From assembly GCA_029932985.1 (NCBI GenBank), contig JAOZPA010000003.1, positions 1-35,634 on the forward strand: a stretch of DNA of 35,634 nucleotides. Reading direction: 5' to 3'. Source of the stretch: Campylobacterales bacterium. Its GTDB lineage: Bacteria > Campylobacterota > Campylobacteria > Campylobacterales > JAOZPA01. The position numbers and the translations under genes are program-made. Below are positions 1-8,205 of the stretch, one piece after another (positions within the stretch are counted from its first letter, which is position 1; every line of letters starts with the position of its first letter). The notes beneath the pieces were generated by a model. The model did not search any database and was not told the DNA's origin. It was given only the letters and a program-made list of their open reading frames with translations.

Positions 1-558
1 GAATATGATTTAAAATTATCGGAAGATGATATGATTTTTTTGGAAAAATTGCTAGAGAAAGAGAAAGTTTATCTTGATATTTACAAAGAGGAAAATTTAA
101 AGATGAAATTTATTTCACAAATTTTAAATAGGGTTGATTTTGTTATTAATGATGAGATAAGAGATTTTTATGATGAAAAACTTTTATATGAAACAGATAA
201 ATTTATTTTGAATGGTGAGACAGATTTTATGGTGGCTAAAGGTTTGGAAGAATCTGAAAAACCCTATTTTTTTATCCAAGAGTTTAAACAAAATGAGGAA
301 TATGGAAATCCACGACCACAACTTTTGGCTGAACTTATCTCTGCAATTGAGTTAAATGGTTGGAAAACTATAAAAGGAGCTTATATTATTGGAGTTAATT
401 GGAATTTCGTAATTTTAGAGAAATTAGGAGAAAAAAAATATCAATATTTTATAAGTGAAAAGTTTAATAGCTCTAAAATAGATGAGTTAAAAGCGATTTA
501 CAAAAATCTACTTTTCATAAAAGCGGAAGTAATTAAAATGGTTGATACAGGGATTTAA
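1..558 (+). CDS. PD-(D/E)XK-type nuclease-like protein, copy 1 (5' end cut by window)
   Basis: The reading frame is open from base 1, so the beginning lies outside the window; the first internal ATG (position 31) is probably not the start, because the residues before it align with the interior of the paralogue at 1185-1922. A block TDF, about 20 residues, then QEFK (an E-x-K) followed by RPQLLAELISA fits the core of the PD-(D/E)XK nuclease fold, as seen in restriction-type enzymes. No signal peptide or membrane segment is visible. The last codons and the downstream sequence are almost identical to those of the paralogue, pointing to duplication. Function is inferred from the motif only; substrate and partner are unknown. 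The stop codon lies inside the palindrome GGGATTTAAATCCC. Confidence 0.6.
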   Translation, partial: EYDLKLSEDDMIFLEKLLEKEKVYLDIYKEENLKMKFISQILNRVDFVINDEIRDFYDEKLLYETDKFILNGETDFMVAKGLEESEKPYFFIQEFKQNEEYGNPRPQLLAELISAIELNGWKTIKGAYIIGVNWNFVILEKLGEKKYQYFISEKFNSSKIDELKAIYKNLLFIKAEVIKMVDTGI

Positions 559-597
559 ATCCCCAAACGAAAATAAACCATCGGTGAGGGGACTGAA
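538..597 (+). repeat. 60-nt direct repeat, copy 1
   Basis: This 60-nt block starts in the last codons of the first nuclease gene and runs past its stop. It matches 1902-1961 at 56 of 60 positions by eye. It contains the palindrome GGGATTTAAATCCC and ends in CGGTGAGGGGACTGAA. The identity extends into non-coding sequence, so recent duplication or recombination explains it better than protein constraint. Confidence 0.85.
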
Positions 598-631
598 AAC
601 TTTTCTAATTTAGATAAAGAAGGAATATATT

Positions 632-1171
632 ATGTTAGCTAGAAAATATGAGGAGTTTTACACAGCTGAAGATTATCAAAAGTGGAAGGGAGATTGGGAA
701 TTAATTTATGGTTCTATTTACCCTATCATCTCTTATTCTATTCTTACACATCAAATTATTAATGGTAAAATATTAAAACAATTGAGTAAAAAATTAGATA
801 ATTGTTCTAGTTGCCAACCTTCTTTTTCAATAGATTGGGAAATTTATAATGATACCGTTGTTAGACCAGATACGATTGTGATTTGTTATGAGCCAGATGA
901 AAAGTTGACGAAAAAACCTGAAATTATTTTTGAGATAGCTTCACCTTCGACGATTAAACGAGATGAGACTGTTAAATTTGATATTTATCAAAATGAGGGT
1001 GTGAAATATTATATTATTGTGTATCCTAAAAAACAGATTGCAAAAGTTTATAAATTGCAAAATGGGCGGTATGTGAAAGAGAATGATTTTAGTAATGAAA
1101 ATTATAATTTTGAGATGGGTGAGTGTAATATAGATTTTAATTTTTCAAAAATTTGGCGATTTGCTTTATAA
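632..1171 (+). CDS. Uma2 family endonuclease
   Basis: The protein (179 residues, a normal length for the family) has the hallmarks of the Uma2/DUF820 restriction-endonuclease-like fold: RPD at about residues 78-80, EIASPST at 101-107, DETVKFDIY at 111-119 and a following KYYIIVYP strand. These carry the acidic and basic residues expected of a PD-(D/E)XK-like active site. ATG is preceded by AAGGA at a good distance. The next gene begins 13 bases after its stop, so the two are probably cotranscribed. Uma2 genes occur in large numbers in some cyanobacteria and large-genome sulfur bacteria; their cellular role is unresolved, and mobile-element-like or defence-like roles have been suggested. Family assignment is firm, function is not. 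Confidence 0.9.
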   Translation: MLARKYEEFYTAEDYQKWKGDWELIYGSIYPIISYSILTHQIINGKILKQLSKKLDNCSSCQPSFSIDWEIYNDTVVRPDTIVICYEPDEKLTKKPEIIFEIASPSTIKRDETVKFDIYQNEGVKYYIIVYPKKQIAKVYKLQNGRYVKENDFSNENYNFEMGECNIDFNFSKIWRFAL

Positions 1172-1184
1172 GAAGGAGAACAAA

Positions 1185-1922
1185 ATAGCTGATTTAGATA
1201 AAATAACTTATGAAGATTTTTTAAAGTTACAAAAAATATTTAAGGACAATAAAAAATCTAAAAATGGAAAAGATAGTTATCCTTATAGTGAGATGACAGA
1301 TACAAAACTGGAAAAATTAGTAGATATTGAGCAAAAAATCAATCATTCAAAATTTGACAAGTGGTTTAATAACTCTATAATTTTAGATGAAAAAATCAGT
1401 ATTTTTTTAGATGAACTTTTAAAAAAAGAGGGTGATTATATAGATATTTATGATGAGGAAGATTTGAAGATGAAATTTCTAAGTCCGATTTTTGTAGATA
1501 TTAATTTTAAAAATGAGAATTTTAGAGATTTTTATGACCATAAATTAACTTATGAAGCAGATAAATTTATATTTAATGGCAAAACTGATTTTGTAATTTC
1601 CACAGGATTAAGACGACCTAAAAAACCATATTTTTTTATTCAAGAGTTTAAAAGACGAGAAAAAGATGGATTCCCAAGACCACAACTAATAGCCGAACTT
1701 ATAAGTGCAGTTGAGCTTAATAGTTGGAAAAATATTAAGGGAGCTTATTTAGTTGGAGAGATTTGGAATTTTGTAATTCTGGAAAAATTGGGAAAAGATA
1801 AATATCAATATTATATTAGCAAAAATTTTGATAGTAGTGATATAGTTGGATTAAAAAATATCTATAAAAATCTTCTATTTATCAAAGATGAGGTGATTAA
1901 AATGGTTGATGCAGGGATTTAA
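1185..1922 (+). CDS. PD-(D/E)XK-type nuclease-like protein, copy 2 (apparent ATA start)
   Basis: Full-length paralogue of the gene at the window start. Counted from the proposed start, the putative metal-binding aspartate is D135 in KTDF and the E-x-K motif is E154/K156 in IQEFK, followed by RPQLIAELISA. The N-terminal 80 residues are helical and charged with no signal peptide. Start choice: AAGGAG at 1173-1178 is followed after six bases by ATA at 1185, and no ATG, GTG or TTG lies at a suitable distance. The only canonical alternative is TTG at 1161, inside the Uma2 gene and without a ribosome binding site. The gene sits 13 bases after Uma2, so coupled expression is likely. It ends in the 60-nt repeat shared with copy 1. 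Nuclease activity is inferred from the motif. Confidence 0.65.
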   Translation: MADLDKITYEDFLKLQKIFKDNKKSKNGKDSYPYSEMTDTKLEKLVDIEQKINHSKFDKWFNNSIILDEKISIFLDELLKKEGDYIDIYDEEDLKMKFLSPIFVDINFKNENFRDFYDHKLTYEADKFIFNGKTDFVISTGLRRPKKPYFFIQEFKRREKDGFPRPQLIAELISAVELNSWKNIKGAYLVGEIWNFVILEKLGKDKYQYYISKNFDSSDIVGLKNIYKNLLFIKDEVIKMVDAGI

Positions 1923-1961
1923 GTCCCCAAACGGAAATAAACCATCGGTGAGGGGGCTGAA
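1902..1961 (+). repeat. 60-nt direct repeat, copy 2
   Basis: Second copy of the block at 538-597, with four differences. It spans the last codons, the stop (within GGGATTTAAGTCCCC) and non-coding sequence to GGGGGCTGAA. The palindrome here is imperfect by one base. Confidence 0.85.
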
Positions 1962-1987
1962 GTCTCAATGAAAGGGGGATTATGATT

Positions 1988-2725
1988 ATGAATTTTTATA
2001 GTGTGATTATAGGTAGTGAGCTTTTAAATGGTCGGCGACGGGATTCTCATTTTGATTTTTTGAATAAAGAGTTAATAAAGCGAGGATGGGAGCAAAAGGG
2101 AAGTTTTGTTATTAAAGATGATTTTAAGTTGATTGAAGATATTTTTAATTTGATTAAAAGTGATGAAAAAAGTGTAATGTTTAGTTTTGGTGGGATTGGC
2201 TCGACTCCTGATGATATTACTCGGGCGGTGAGTGCTGAAGTATTTGGCGATGGGAAATTACATATTCACGATGAAGTTTTTAAGATTATAATTGATAAAT
2301 TTGGCGATGAGGCGTATCCTCATAGAATTAAGATGAGTGAGTTGCCAAAAGATGCGGACCTTTTGAAAAATGTGGTAAATAATATTCCTGGATTTCAGAT
2401 GAAAAATCGGTTTTTTTTCACCCCAGGATTTCCGTCGATGGCTCAATCTATGGTGGTGGAGGCTTTGGATAATTTTTATCCACAACACAAAGCAAAATTC
2501 CGTGAGGGGTTTTTAGCCCAAAGTAGCGAGAATGAGTTTATTAATTTGATGAATGAAGTTCCGCCGTCGATAGAGCTTTCGAGTTTGCCGTCGATGGTTG
2601 GAGAGAAGCGAGAGGTTGAGATTTCACTGCTTGGAGAGAGTAAAGATGAGGTTTTAAAAGAGTTAAATAGATTCATAAATTATATGAATGAGAAGAAAAT
2701 AAATTTTACAAATAAAGGAAAATAA
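1988..2725 (+). CDS. Molybdopterin-binding (MoaB/CinA N-terminal-like) protein
   Basis: The protein resembles the MoCF_biosynth domain found in MoaB/MogA and in the N-terminal half of CinA: GSELLNGRRRDSH near the start, then FSFGGIGSTPDDITRA, the glycine-rich signature that binds molybdopterin-like ligands. At about 245 residues it lacks the CinA C-terminal nicotinamide-nucleotide amidase domain, so it is the short form common in Campylobacterota. The role (cofactor metabolism or nucleotide clean-up) is not settled by sequence. Start: GGGGGA ends at 1979, too close to ATG 1982, so ATG 1988 is preferred. The stop overlaps the ppa start (TAATG), implying translational coupling. Confidence 0.85.
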   Translation: MNFYSVIIGSELLNGRRRDSHFDFLNKELIKRGWEQKGSFVIKDDFKLIEDIFNLIKSDEKSVMFSFGGIGSTPDDITRAVSAEVFGDGKLHIHDEVFKIIIDKFGDEAYPHRIKMSELPKDADLLKNVVNNIPGFQMKNRFFFTPGFPSMAQSMVVEALDNFYPQHKAKFREGFLAQSSENEFINLMNEVPPSIELSSLPSMVGEKREVEISLLGESKDEVLKELNRFINYMNEKKINFTNKGK

Positions 2726-3243
2726 TGGATATTACAAAAATCAAAGTTGGGGATAACCCAGAGAAAATAAATGCAATCATAGAGATACCTTACGGTTCAA
2801 ATATAAAATATGAGATAGATAAAGATAGCGGTGCGGTCGTGGTTGATAGATTTTTATACTCAGCGATGTTTTACCCAGCAAATTATGGTTTTGTGCCAAA
2901 TACATTATCAAATGATGGCGACCCAGCGGATGTTTTAGTATTAAATGAAGAGCCATTACAAGCAGGTTGTGTGATTAGTTGCCGATTAATCGGTGTTTTG
3001 ATGATGAGCGATGAAGCGGGAATTGATGAGAAACTGTTAGCAGTTCCAACCTCAAAACTTTCACCAAAATATGATGAGATAAAATCTTATGAAGATTTAC
3101 CGAAAGCAACTCTAGCAAAAATTAAAAATTTCTTTGAAACATACAAAATGCTAGAACCAAATAAATGGGTAAAAGTTCAAGATTTTAAAGGCAAAGAGGA
3201 AGCAACGGAAATTTTGCAAAAAGCAATTAACGACTATAAATAA
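2725..3243 (+). CDS. ppa: Inorganic pyrophosphatase (family I)
   Basis: Hydrolyses pyrophosphate to phosphate in the cytoplasm, pulling biosynthetic reactions forward. The 172-residue length is typical of bacterial family I enzymes. Signatures include EIPYGSNIKYEID at the N terminus, the metal-binding run DGDPADVLVL, which is diagnostic of the family, and further on DEAGIDEKLLAVP. The start codon shares a base with the stop of the preceding molybdopterin-binding gene. Downstream, a pair of hairpins (3262-3318) separates it from the convergent EAL gene and probably ends transcription from both sides. Confidence 0.97.
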   Translation: MDITKIKVGDNPEKINAIIEIPYGSNIKYEIDKDSGAVVVDRFLYSAMFYPANYGFVPNTLSNDGDPADVLVLNEEPLQAGCVISCRLIGVLMMSDEAGIDEKLLAVPTSKLSPKYDEIKSYEDLPKATLAKIKNFFETYKMLEPNKWVKVQDFKGKEEATEILQKAINDYK

Positions 3244-3261
3244 TCTTTTGGATTATTGTTT

Positions 3262-3318
3262 GGCAAAGAATTTATCTACTTTGCCCTATTGGTAGGAGTC
3301 TAAAATCTCCTACTAGGG
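3262..3318. terminator. Two stacked hairpins between convergent genes
   Basis: GGCAAAG (3262-3268) pairs with CTTTGCC (3279-3285). A longer hairpin follows: CCCTA plus GTAGGAG (3284-3298) pairs with CTCCTAC plus TAGGG (3307-3318). They lie between the stops of ppa (+) and the EAL gene (-), as expected of a bidirectional terminator. The core GGAGTCTAAAATCTCC echoes the GGGGACTAAAATCCCC hairpins at 17481 and 29138. Confidence 0.65.
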
Positions 3319-3325
3319 TTAAAAA

Positions 3326-4924
3326 TTAAATTCTTCGTTGGGGGAGGGAGATGAAGCAACCTAGTGCAAAATCTATACCCAACTCTTTAACTTTATTGAA
3401 TATCGATACATTATCTATACATTCTGCAATAGTTTTTACATTTGCATTTTTGCAGTAGGCGATAATCTCTTTGATAACCTCCTCTTTGTCTTTTCGGGTG
3501 TCAATATCTTGGATTAACTCTTTGCTGATTTTTAAATAATTTAAATTCAGGTCTCCTAGTTTTTCATATCTACTGTAATTATGACCTAAATCTTCGATTG
3601 CTACTTCGCAACCAAAAGCTTTAAATCCTCGCAAGATTTTATCGATATTATAGTAGTTTTGGAACTTATCAACTTTGATTACTTCAATGATAATTTTATG
3701 TCCAATTTTATATTTTTCGATTGTGCTTAATAGTGAATCTGCAAGTTGTGGGTTTAGCAAATCCTCTTTATAGAAATTTATAACAAATTTAAAATCTTTA
3801 TTTTTGTAATAATATAGGGCAGTTGTGAACATTTTGTAGATTAAGCGAGTGTAGAGATTTGCTTTTCGGGCAACTTCCAAAAAGTCATCAGCCACATAGA
3901 TATTGCCATCTTTATCTTCGATTCTTATCAAAGTTTCATATCCATCTATTTTATTTGATTTGAGATTTAAGATGGGTTGATAGTAGGGTGTAACGAGGTC
4001 GTTATCTATTGCATAGATGATAATGGATTTCATTTTTGCCTCTTCACTACTATTTACGGAAAATTCGGGGTTGAAGAGATAGTATGGGGTGGAGTGTTTT
4101 TTTGCATAGATGACAGCACTATCAGCATCTTGGAAAAGTTTTTTATTTCCTTGGGCAGAACCAATAGTGATTTTGGGGTCGATGATATTATTTTTTACTT
4201 TAAATTTCTGTTTTTCTAAAAATTTTGAAACTCGTTTAAAATATTCTGCCAAATCCCACCTTGTGACATGCACTGTTACTAGCATTGCAAACTCATTTGC
4301 ATAGGAGTGGTATATTACTGTATTTTTAGTGGGTCTTTTGTCGTAAAGAAGTTGTGCTAAATCTTTGATGACAATATCCCCAACATCATATCCAAACTCT
4401 AAATTTATCTCTCGTAGATTGTCGAGATTGAATAAAACAAGGGTAAATTCCCGTTTTTTACTAATATTTGCTAAATCAGAAAAAAGTTTTTCACGATTGA
4501 AAAATCCTGTTTTTATATCAATATGTTTATTTCTATCAATCTCCTCTTTGACATTTTTTGGATTTGTGATATTTGTGAGAATTACCAAAATCCTCTCCAG
4601 TGAAGCATCTGTGATTTCGGGCATCACCACGGCATAAAAATTAAATATAGTTTTATCGATTCTCAGCTCAATCTTGCCCTTAAACTCAAATCTATTATTG
4701 ATTGCACTTTTTAGTGCATTATTATTTTTTCTAAACTCATTTGTGTCTGATAAAAAAGAGAGAAAATTCCTATTTTCAAAATTTAAAATTGAACGATTAA
4801 CCAAAAATAAAAAATTATCATTTGCATCTTTTATATTTCCATACGAATCCAACTCAAGAACACCAAAACCATAATTTAATACTTTCTTATAAAAAAAAAG
4901 TTTATTTCTAATATCAGCCATCAT
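3326..4924 (-). CDS. PAS-like, degenerate GGDEF and EAL domain protein
   Basis: Three regions: a PAS-like sensor (about residues 1-115, [19 protein letters not shown]), a GGDEF-type domain (about 135-285) and an EAL domain (about 300-530). The GGDEF site reads SYANEF, so diguanylate cyclase activity is unlikely. The EAL domain keeps the first glutamate (ETL), the asparagine of INF, the glutamate of IEV, the lysine of LKIS and the glutamate of AEC. The usual DDFG reads EDLG, and the usual QG near the end reads LG. It may therefore be a weak phosphodiesterase or a c-di-GMP-binding effector. No transmembrane segment is seen. Start: the ATG pair at 4924/4921 follows AGGGGAG closely; a TTG at 4963 is less likely. 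The start overlaps the tgt stop. Confidence 0.85.
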   Translation of the reverse strand: MMADIRNKLFFYKKVLNYGFGVLELDSYGNIKDANDNFLFLVNRSILNFENRNFLSFLSDTNEFRKNNNALKSAINNRFEFKGKIELRIDKTIFNFYAVVMPEITDASLERILVILTNITNPKNVKEEIDRNKHIDIKTGFFNREKLFSDLANISKKREFTLVLFNLDNLREINLEFGYDVGDIVIKDLAQLLYDKRPTKNTVIYHSYANEFAMLVTVHVTRWDLAEYFKRVSKFLEKQKFKVKNNIIDPKITIGSAQGNKKLFQDADSAVIYAKKHSTPYYLFNPEFSVNSSEEAKMKSIIIYAIDNDLVTPYYQPILNLKSNKIDGYETLIRIEDKDGNIYVADDFLEVARKANLYTRLIYKMFTTALYYYKNKDFKFVINFYKEDLLNPQLADSLLSTIEKYKIGHKIIIEVIKVDKFQNYYNIDKILRGFKAFGCEVAIEDLGHNYSRYEKLGDLNLNYLKISKELIQDIDTRKDKEEVIKEIIAYCKNANVKTIAECIDNVSIFNKVKELGIDFALGCFISLPQRRI

Positions 4925-6056
4925 CTCCCCTTTTATGATAAAAATCTTTTTTAAACTCCTCAAATCTATCCAACATAATCGCCCCTCTCATCTCTCTCAT
5001 TAAATTCAAATAATAGTGAAGATTATGCAAAGTTGCAAGTCTAAAATAACTAAGCTCTTTAGCCCTATAAAGATGATTGAGATAACCTCGTGAATAATTT
5101 TTGCAAGTTAAACATTCACACTCCTTATCTATCGGCTCAGGGCTTGACTTAAATCTCGCCGCCTTAATATTAATTTTGCCAAAGGAGGTAAAAAGAGTCC
5201 CATTTCTAGCATTTCGACTGGGCATCACACAATCAAACATATCCACTCCACGAGCCACATTTTCCACCAAATTCTCAGGAGTTCCAACCCCCATCAAATA
5301 TCGAGGCTTATCTTTTGGCATAAACTCCTTGACATACTCGACCGTATCATACATATCCTCTTTGTCCTCCCCCACCGAGAGTCCCCCAATCGCATATCCA
5401 TCGAATTTCTGATTTTTATACTCAAGCCCCACCAACTGCTCTACGGAAAGTTTTCTAAACTCTCTGTCTGTTCCACCTTGGATAATTGCAAAAATATTTT
5501 GATTAGTTCCGATGCCATTTTCTTTGGAATTTATGTGGTGAATTAAAGATTCTTTTGCCCATTTTGTAGTACGATTAATGGAGGTTGTTAGCCTCTCTTT
5601 GGTCGCTGGAAGTGCGATTAAATCATCGAGAATCATCATAATATCGCTTCCTAAATCATACTGAATATCCAGAACTTTTTGAGGGGTAAAGAGATGTTTT
5701 GAGCCATCAATATGACTTTTGAACTCAATCCCCTCATCGCTATTTTTTGTATTTGAGTTTAGCGAAAAAGCTTGAAAACCCCCACTATCGGTGAGAAAAC
5801 TTAGGTCAAAACCTGTGAATTTATGAAGTCCACCAAGAGTTTTAATAATTTTAGAGGAGGGTCGAAGATAGAGATGATAAGTGTTGCCTAGTATAATTTT
5901 GGCATCAAGAGTGTTCATCAAATCAAAACTATCCAAACTTTTGACACTAGCGGAAGTTCCCACGGGCATAAAAACGGGAGTCTGGATGGTGCTATGGGTG
6001 GTTTGCAAAACTCCAGCTCTAGCAGAACCAGATGTTTTTTTAACTTGAAATTTCAT
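4914..6056 (-). CDS. tgt: Queuine/preQ1 tRNA-ribosyltransferase (tRNA-guanine transglycosylase)
   Basis: Exchanges guanine for preQ1 at the wobble position of GUN-anticodon tRNAs, a step in queuosine formation. Visible signatures: the base-binding aspartate in [12 protein letters not shown], the nucleophile region [14 protein letters not shown], and the zinc site CECLTC plus the later histidine in [10 protein letters not shown]. Length (about 380) is normal. ATG 6056 (MKFQV) suits the spacing from GAAAG better than ATG 6062. The end overlaps the EAL gene, so the two are likely cotranscribed even though their functions appear unrelated. Confidence 0.97.
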   Translation of the reverse strand: MKFQVKKTSGSARAGVLQTTHSTIQTPVFMPVGTSASVKSLDSFDLMNTLDAKIILGNTYHLYLRPSSKIIKTLGGLHKFTGFDLSFLTDSGGFQAFSLNSNTKNSDEGIEFKSHIDGSKHLFTPQKVLDIQYDLGSDIMMILDDLIALPATKERLTTSINRTTKWAKESLIHHINSKENGIGTNQNIFAIIQGGTDREFRKLSVEQLVGLEYKNQKFDGYAIGGLSVGEDKEDMYDTVEYVKEFMPKDKPRYLMGVGTPENLVENVARGVDMFDCVMPSRNARNGTLFTSFGKINIKAARFKSSPEPIDKECECLTCKNYSRGYLNHLYRAKELSYFRLATLHNLHYYLNLMREMRGAIMLDRFEEFKKDFYHKRGDDG

Positions 6057-6118
6057 GTGCATACTTTCTATGAATTTTCTTTTATTTTACCTAAAAACCT
6101 TTTAAAGTTTGTTACAAT

Positions 6119-6499
6119 TTAGAAAAAATTTAGGAATTTGTAGCCGATGGATGCAAAAATTATTGTTAAAATGACATTTAGTAAAATATTTAAAACTCCC
6201 ATAAGGTAGTTTCCACCCTCAAGAAGTAGAAAAGTTTCAAAAGCAAAAGTGGAATATGTGGTGAAAGCACCCATAAATCCTGTGGTGAGTAATGATTTGA
6301 AATGTACGGGGATTGAGATTTGTGTGAAGATGAAAAATAGCATTCCTAAAAAAAAGCTACCAATGATATTGACCCCTAATGTGCCAAAAGGGAGGTAATT
6401 ATGGGGGAGATGGTGGTTTATTACACCGACCATATAAGCTCTAGCGACTGCTCCCATAAATCCACCGCTACCGATTGCTAGAAGGGTTGTTAAGCTCAC
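6119..6499 (-). CDS. crcB: Fluoride channel Fluc/CrcB
   Basis: Small four-helix inner-membrane protein that exports fluoride passively as an antiparallel dimer. The sequence shows GSGGFMGAVARAYMVG near the N terminus, PFGTLGVNIIGSFFLG in helix 2, and GFMGAFTTYSTFAFE in the helix 3 break, which holds the conserved polar track and the Na+ site. Length (126) fits a single Fluc subunit. The start lies 32 nt inside the end of plsC, so the two are likely translated together. I see no obvious fluoride riboswitch upstream, which is consistent with an internal operon position. Confidence 0.95.
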   Translation of the reverse strand: MSLTTLLAIGSGGFMGAVARAYMVGVINHHLPHNYLPFGTLGVNIIGSFFLGMLFFIFTQISIPVHFKSLLTTGFMGAFTTYSTFAFETFLLLEGGNYLMGVLNILLNVILTIIFASIGYKFLNFF

Positions 6500-7166
6500 T
6501 TTCCAAAACCTTTTTCATATTTTCTCTCATCTCTTCATACCAATTTTCCTCTTTTTTATCTATTAAATCGAGATAGATAATTTTGATTGTGCCAAAAGAG
6601 GAGAGGATTTTTTTTGAATCTAAAATATTATTTGAATTGATTATAATAATTGGTTGAATTTTCAGATTTAATTTTTGACAAATGAGCTTTGAACCATCTT
6701 TAAAAGGGAGAAGTTTTGTGCCATCCCCTCTCGTTCCCTCTGGAAACATCGCTATTGTTCGTTTGTTTTTGAGTCTATCTTTGATGTCCTTAAAGAGAGA
6801 GATTAAAGAGCGTTTGCTTTGCCTATCAACCTCTATCATTTTAGGAAGTTTTAGGATATTGCCAAAAAATGGAATTTGACCAATCTCTTTTTTGGCGACC
6901 CATGAGAGATTTTGTGGGTAATGCTCCTCTAAAACTACAATATCTAAAGGGCTTTGGTGATTTAAAAGTAAAATGTCTGCTTCTAAGTTTGGTTCACCTA
7001 TAATCTGTGTTTTGTATCCAATTAAAAACTTTTGGCTTTTTGCCCATATTTTTCTAATTTTCCAATTAAATTTTTTAAAAAAATACATCAAAATTATGAT
7101 AACTGCAACGGTAAAAGCAAACTGGAATATAACCCAGAAAGCTTTAATCTTCAATAATATCTTCAT
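6468..7166 (-). CDS. plsC: 1-acyl-sn-glycerol-3-phosphate acyltransferase
   Basis: Acylates lysophosphatidic acid to phosphatidic acid at the inner membrane. The acyltransferase motif H-x4-D is present in NHQSPLD (about residue 70), and the second substrate-binding motif in FPEGTRG (about residue 142). A hydrophobic anchor covers roughly residues 10-30. Length (232) is usual. The start overlaps the 3' end of the BatD-like gene by 23 nt and the end overlaps crcB by 32 nt, so the gene is tightly packed in this operon. Confidence 0.95.
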   Translation of the reverse strand: MKILLKIKAFWVIFQFAFTVAVIIILMYFFKKFNWKIRKIWAKSQKFLIGYKTQIIGEPNLEADILLLNHQSPLDIVVLEEHYPQNLSWVAKKEIGQIPFFGNILKLPKMIEVDRQSKRSLISLFKDIKDRLKNKRTIAMFPEGTRGDGTKLLPFKDGSKLICQKLNLKIQPIIIINSNNILDSKKILSSFGTIKIIYLDLIDKKEENWYEEMRENMKKVLESELNNPSSNR

Positions 7167-8205
7167 TTTTTATCCATCCTACAGAATCATTTGGGAGTAA
7201 GATTTTAATCAAATCCTCTCTTTTGTTTAATATTTGAACCTCTTGTGTTGAGGGAGCGATATAGAAAATTGTGGAATTTTTGGTTGGCAAAATACTTACC
7301 TTTGTATCTTTTGCAATGGTCACTTTAATAATTGGATTTTGATAATATAGTGCATATATCCCAATAATGGTGGCGATGACTGTAAAAATAATACTTCGAC
7401 GAAATATTGCAATTAGTAAAAATAATACAGCGATTAATACGAGGGCGATAGTTTTGTATATTGTAAATCGATTTTTATTTGGATTTAACTCTATCTGAGT
7501 GACAACTTCATCATTTGAAAGCTCTATTGGGATTGTGAAATTTATAAATTTATTGTGGGTTAAATTAAAATAGTTAAATTTAAAACTTTTTACTTTTCTA
7601 TCAATTATTAAATAGTAGTAGATTTTGGTTTCGGGGAGATTAAGCTCTTTTGAATTTATCCCATCTTGTCTTACAAATGAGAGTTTAAAATCCTCTAAAT
7701 TTGAATTTAATGCTTCAATTCTTAAAACAACTATATTATGTTGAGAATCAAAATTTGTGCTTTTATATTTTGAGATTATTAAATTTTTAGCTAATACACC
7801 ACTAAAACTTTTATTAGGATTTAATTTTTTAGTTTTAACTGGAAATGGATATAATGCCTCTGAAACTCTTCTTGTTTTTCCTGCATTATATTTTATTTTT
7901 ATAACTGGCAACTTAAATTTATGGTCAGTAATTTTATAAAAAAACCGATTGGAGTAAGTGTTTTCCTCATCTAATTTCCATCTAGCACCCTTGTTTAAAA
8001 TTTTAATATTATTGGATTTTAAGAATTTTGTTTGAATATTTGTTAAATTATCTAAGGTGATAATAACTTTTAGATTTACCTCAAAAACTTCACCTATAAA
8101 AACTTTTTTTGGAGTTTGAGTATATGAAAGGTAGGAAGATTTTGAAAAAAGATTTGTTGAAAACAAACCAAGAATCAAAATTAGAAGAAAAACTGCTCTA
8201 AGCAC
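7144..8205 (-). CDS. Exported BatD-like membrane protein with C-terminal SH3-like domain
   Basis: I do not recognise a named gene. The N terminus (about 1-21) is a signal peptide. Residues about 25-235 look like beta-rich extracytoplasmic domains; the opening (KKVFIGEVFEVNLKVI) recalls BatD/oxygen-tolerance proteins. Two close hydrophobic segments follow (about 245-290, around IALVLIAVLFLLIAIF and IIFTVIATIIGIYALYY). The last 60 residues (KVSILPTKNS to SVGWIKNEDI) resemble a bacterial SH3 module that often contacts cell wall. A periplasmic, membrane-anchored role is inferred. The start overlaps the purQ end by 8 nt, and the gene is followed by plsC, so it is part of the purine/lipid operon by position. 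Confidence 0.75.
   Translation of the reverse strand: MLRAVFLLILILGLFSTNLFSKSSYLSYTQTPKKVFIGEVFEVNLKVIITLDNLTNIQTKFLKSNNIKILNKGARWKLDEENTYSNRFFYKITDHKFKLPVIKIKYNAGKTRRVSEALYPFPVKTKKLNPNKSFSGVLAKNLIISKYKSTNFDSQHNIVVLRIEALNSNLEDFKLSFVRQDGINSKELNLPETKIYYYLIIDRKVKSFKFNYFNLTHNKFINFTIPIELSNDEVVTQIELNPNKNRFTIYKTIALVLIAVLFLLIAIFRRSIIFTVIATIIGIYALYYQNPIIKVTIAKDTKVSILPTKNSTIFYIAPSTQEVQILNKREDLIKILLPNDSVGWIKNEDIIED

Noticed and set aside
550-597. CRISPR or integron-type repeat
   Set aside because: Only two copies 1.3 kb apart with genes between them; no regular spacing, no spacers, and no integrase or cas genes.
3977-4874. Several plus-strand open frames opposite the EAL gene
   Set aside because: They are low-complexity, Ser/Phe-rich antisense frames without ribosome binding sites; the minus-strand protein has clear domains.
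4924-4963. TTG 4963 as the start of the EAL gene
   Set aside because: No ribosome binding site at a suitable distance, and it adds residues that lie within the tgt overlap; ATG 4924/4921 is more plausible.
6063-6118. Fluoride riboswitch near crcB
   Set aside because: This gap is downstream of crcB on its strand, and the true upstream side is plsC coding sequence; no riboswitch fold is visible.
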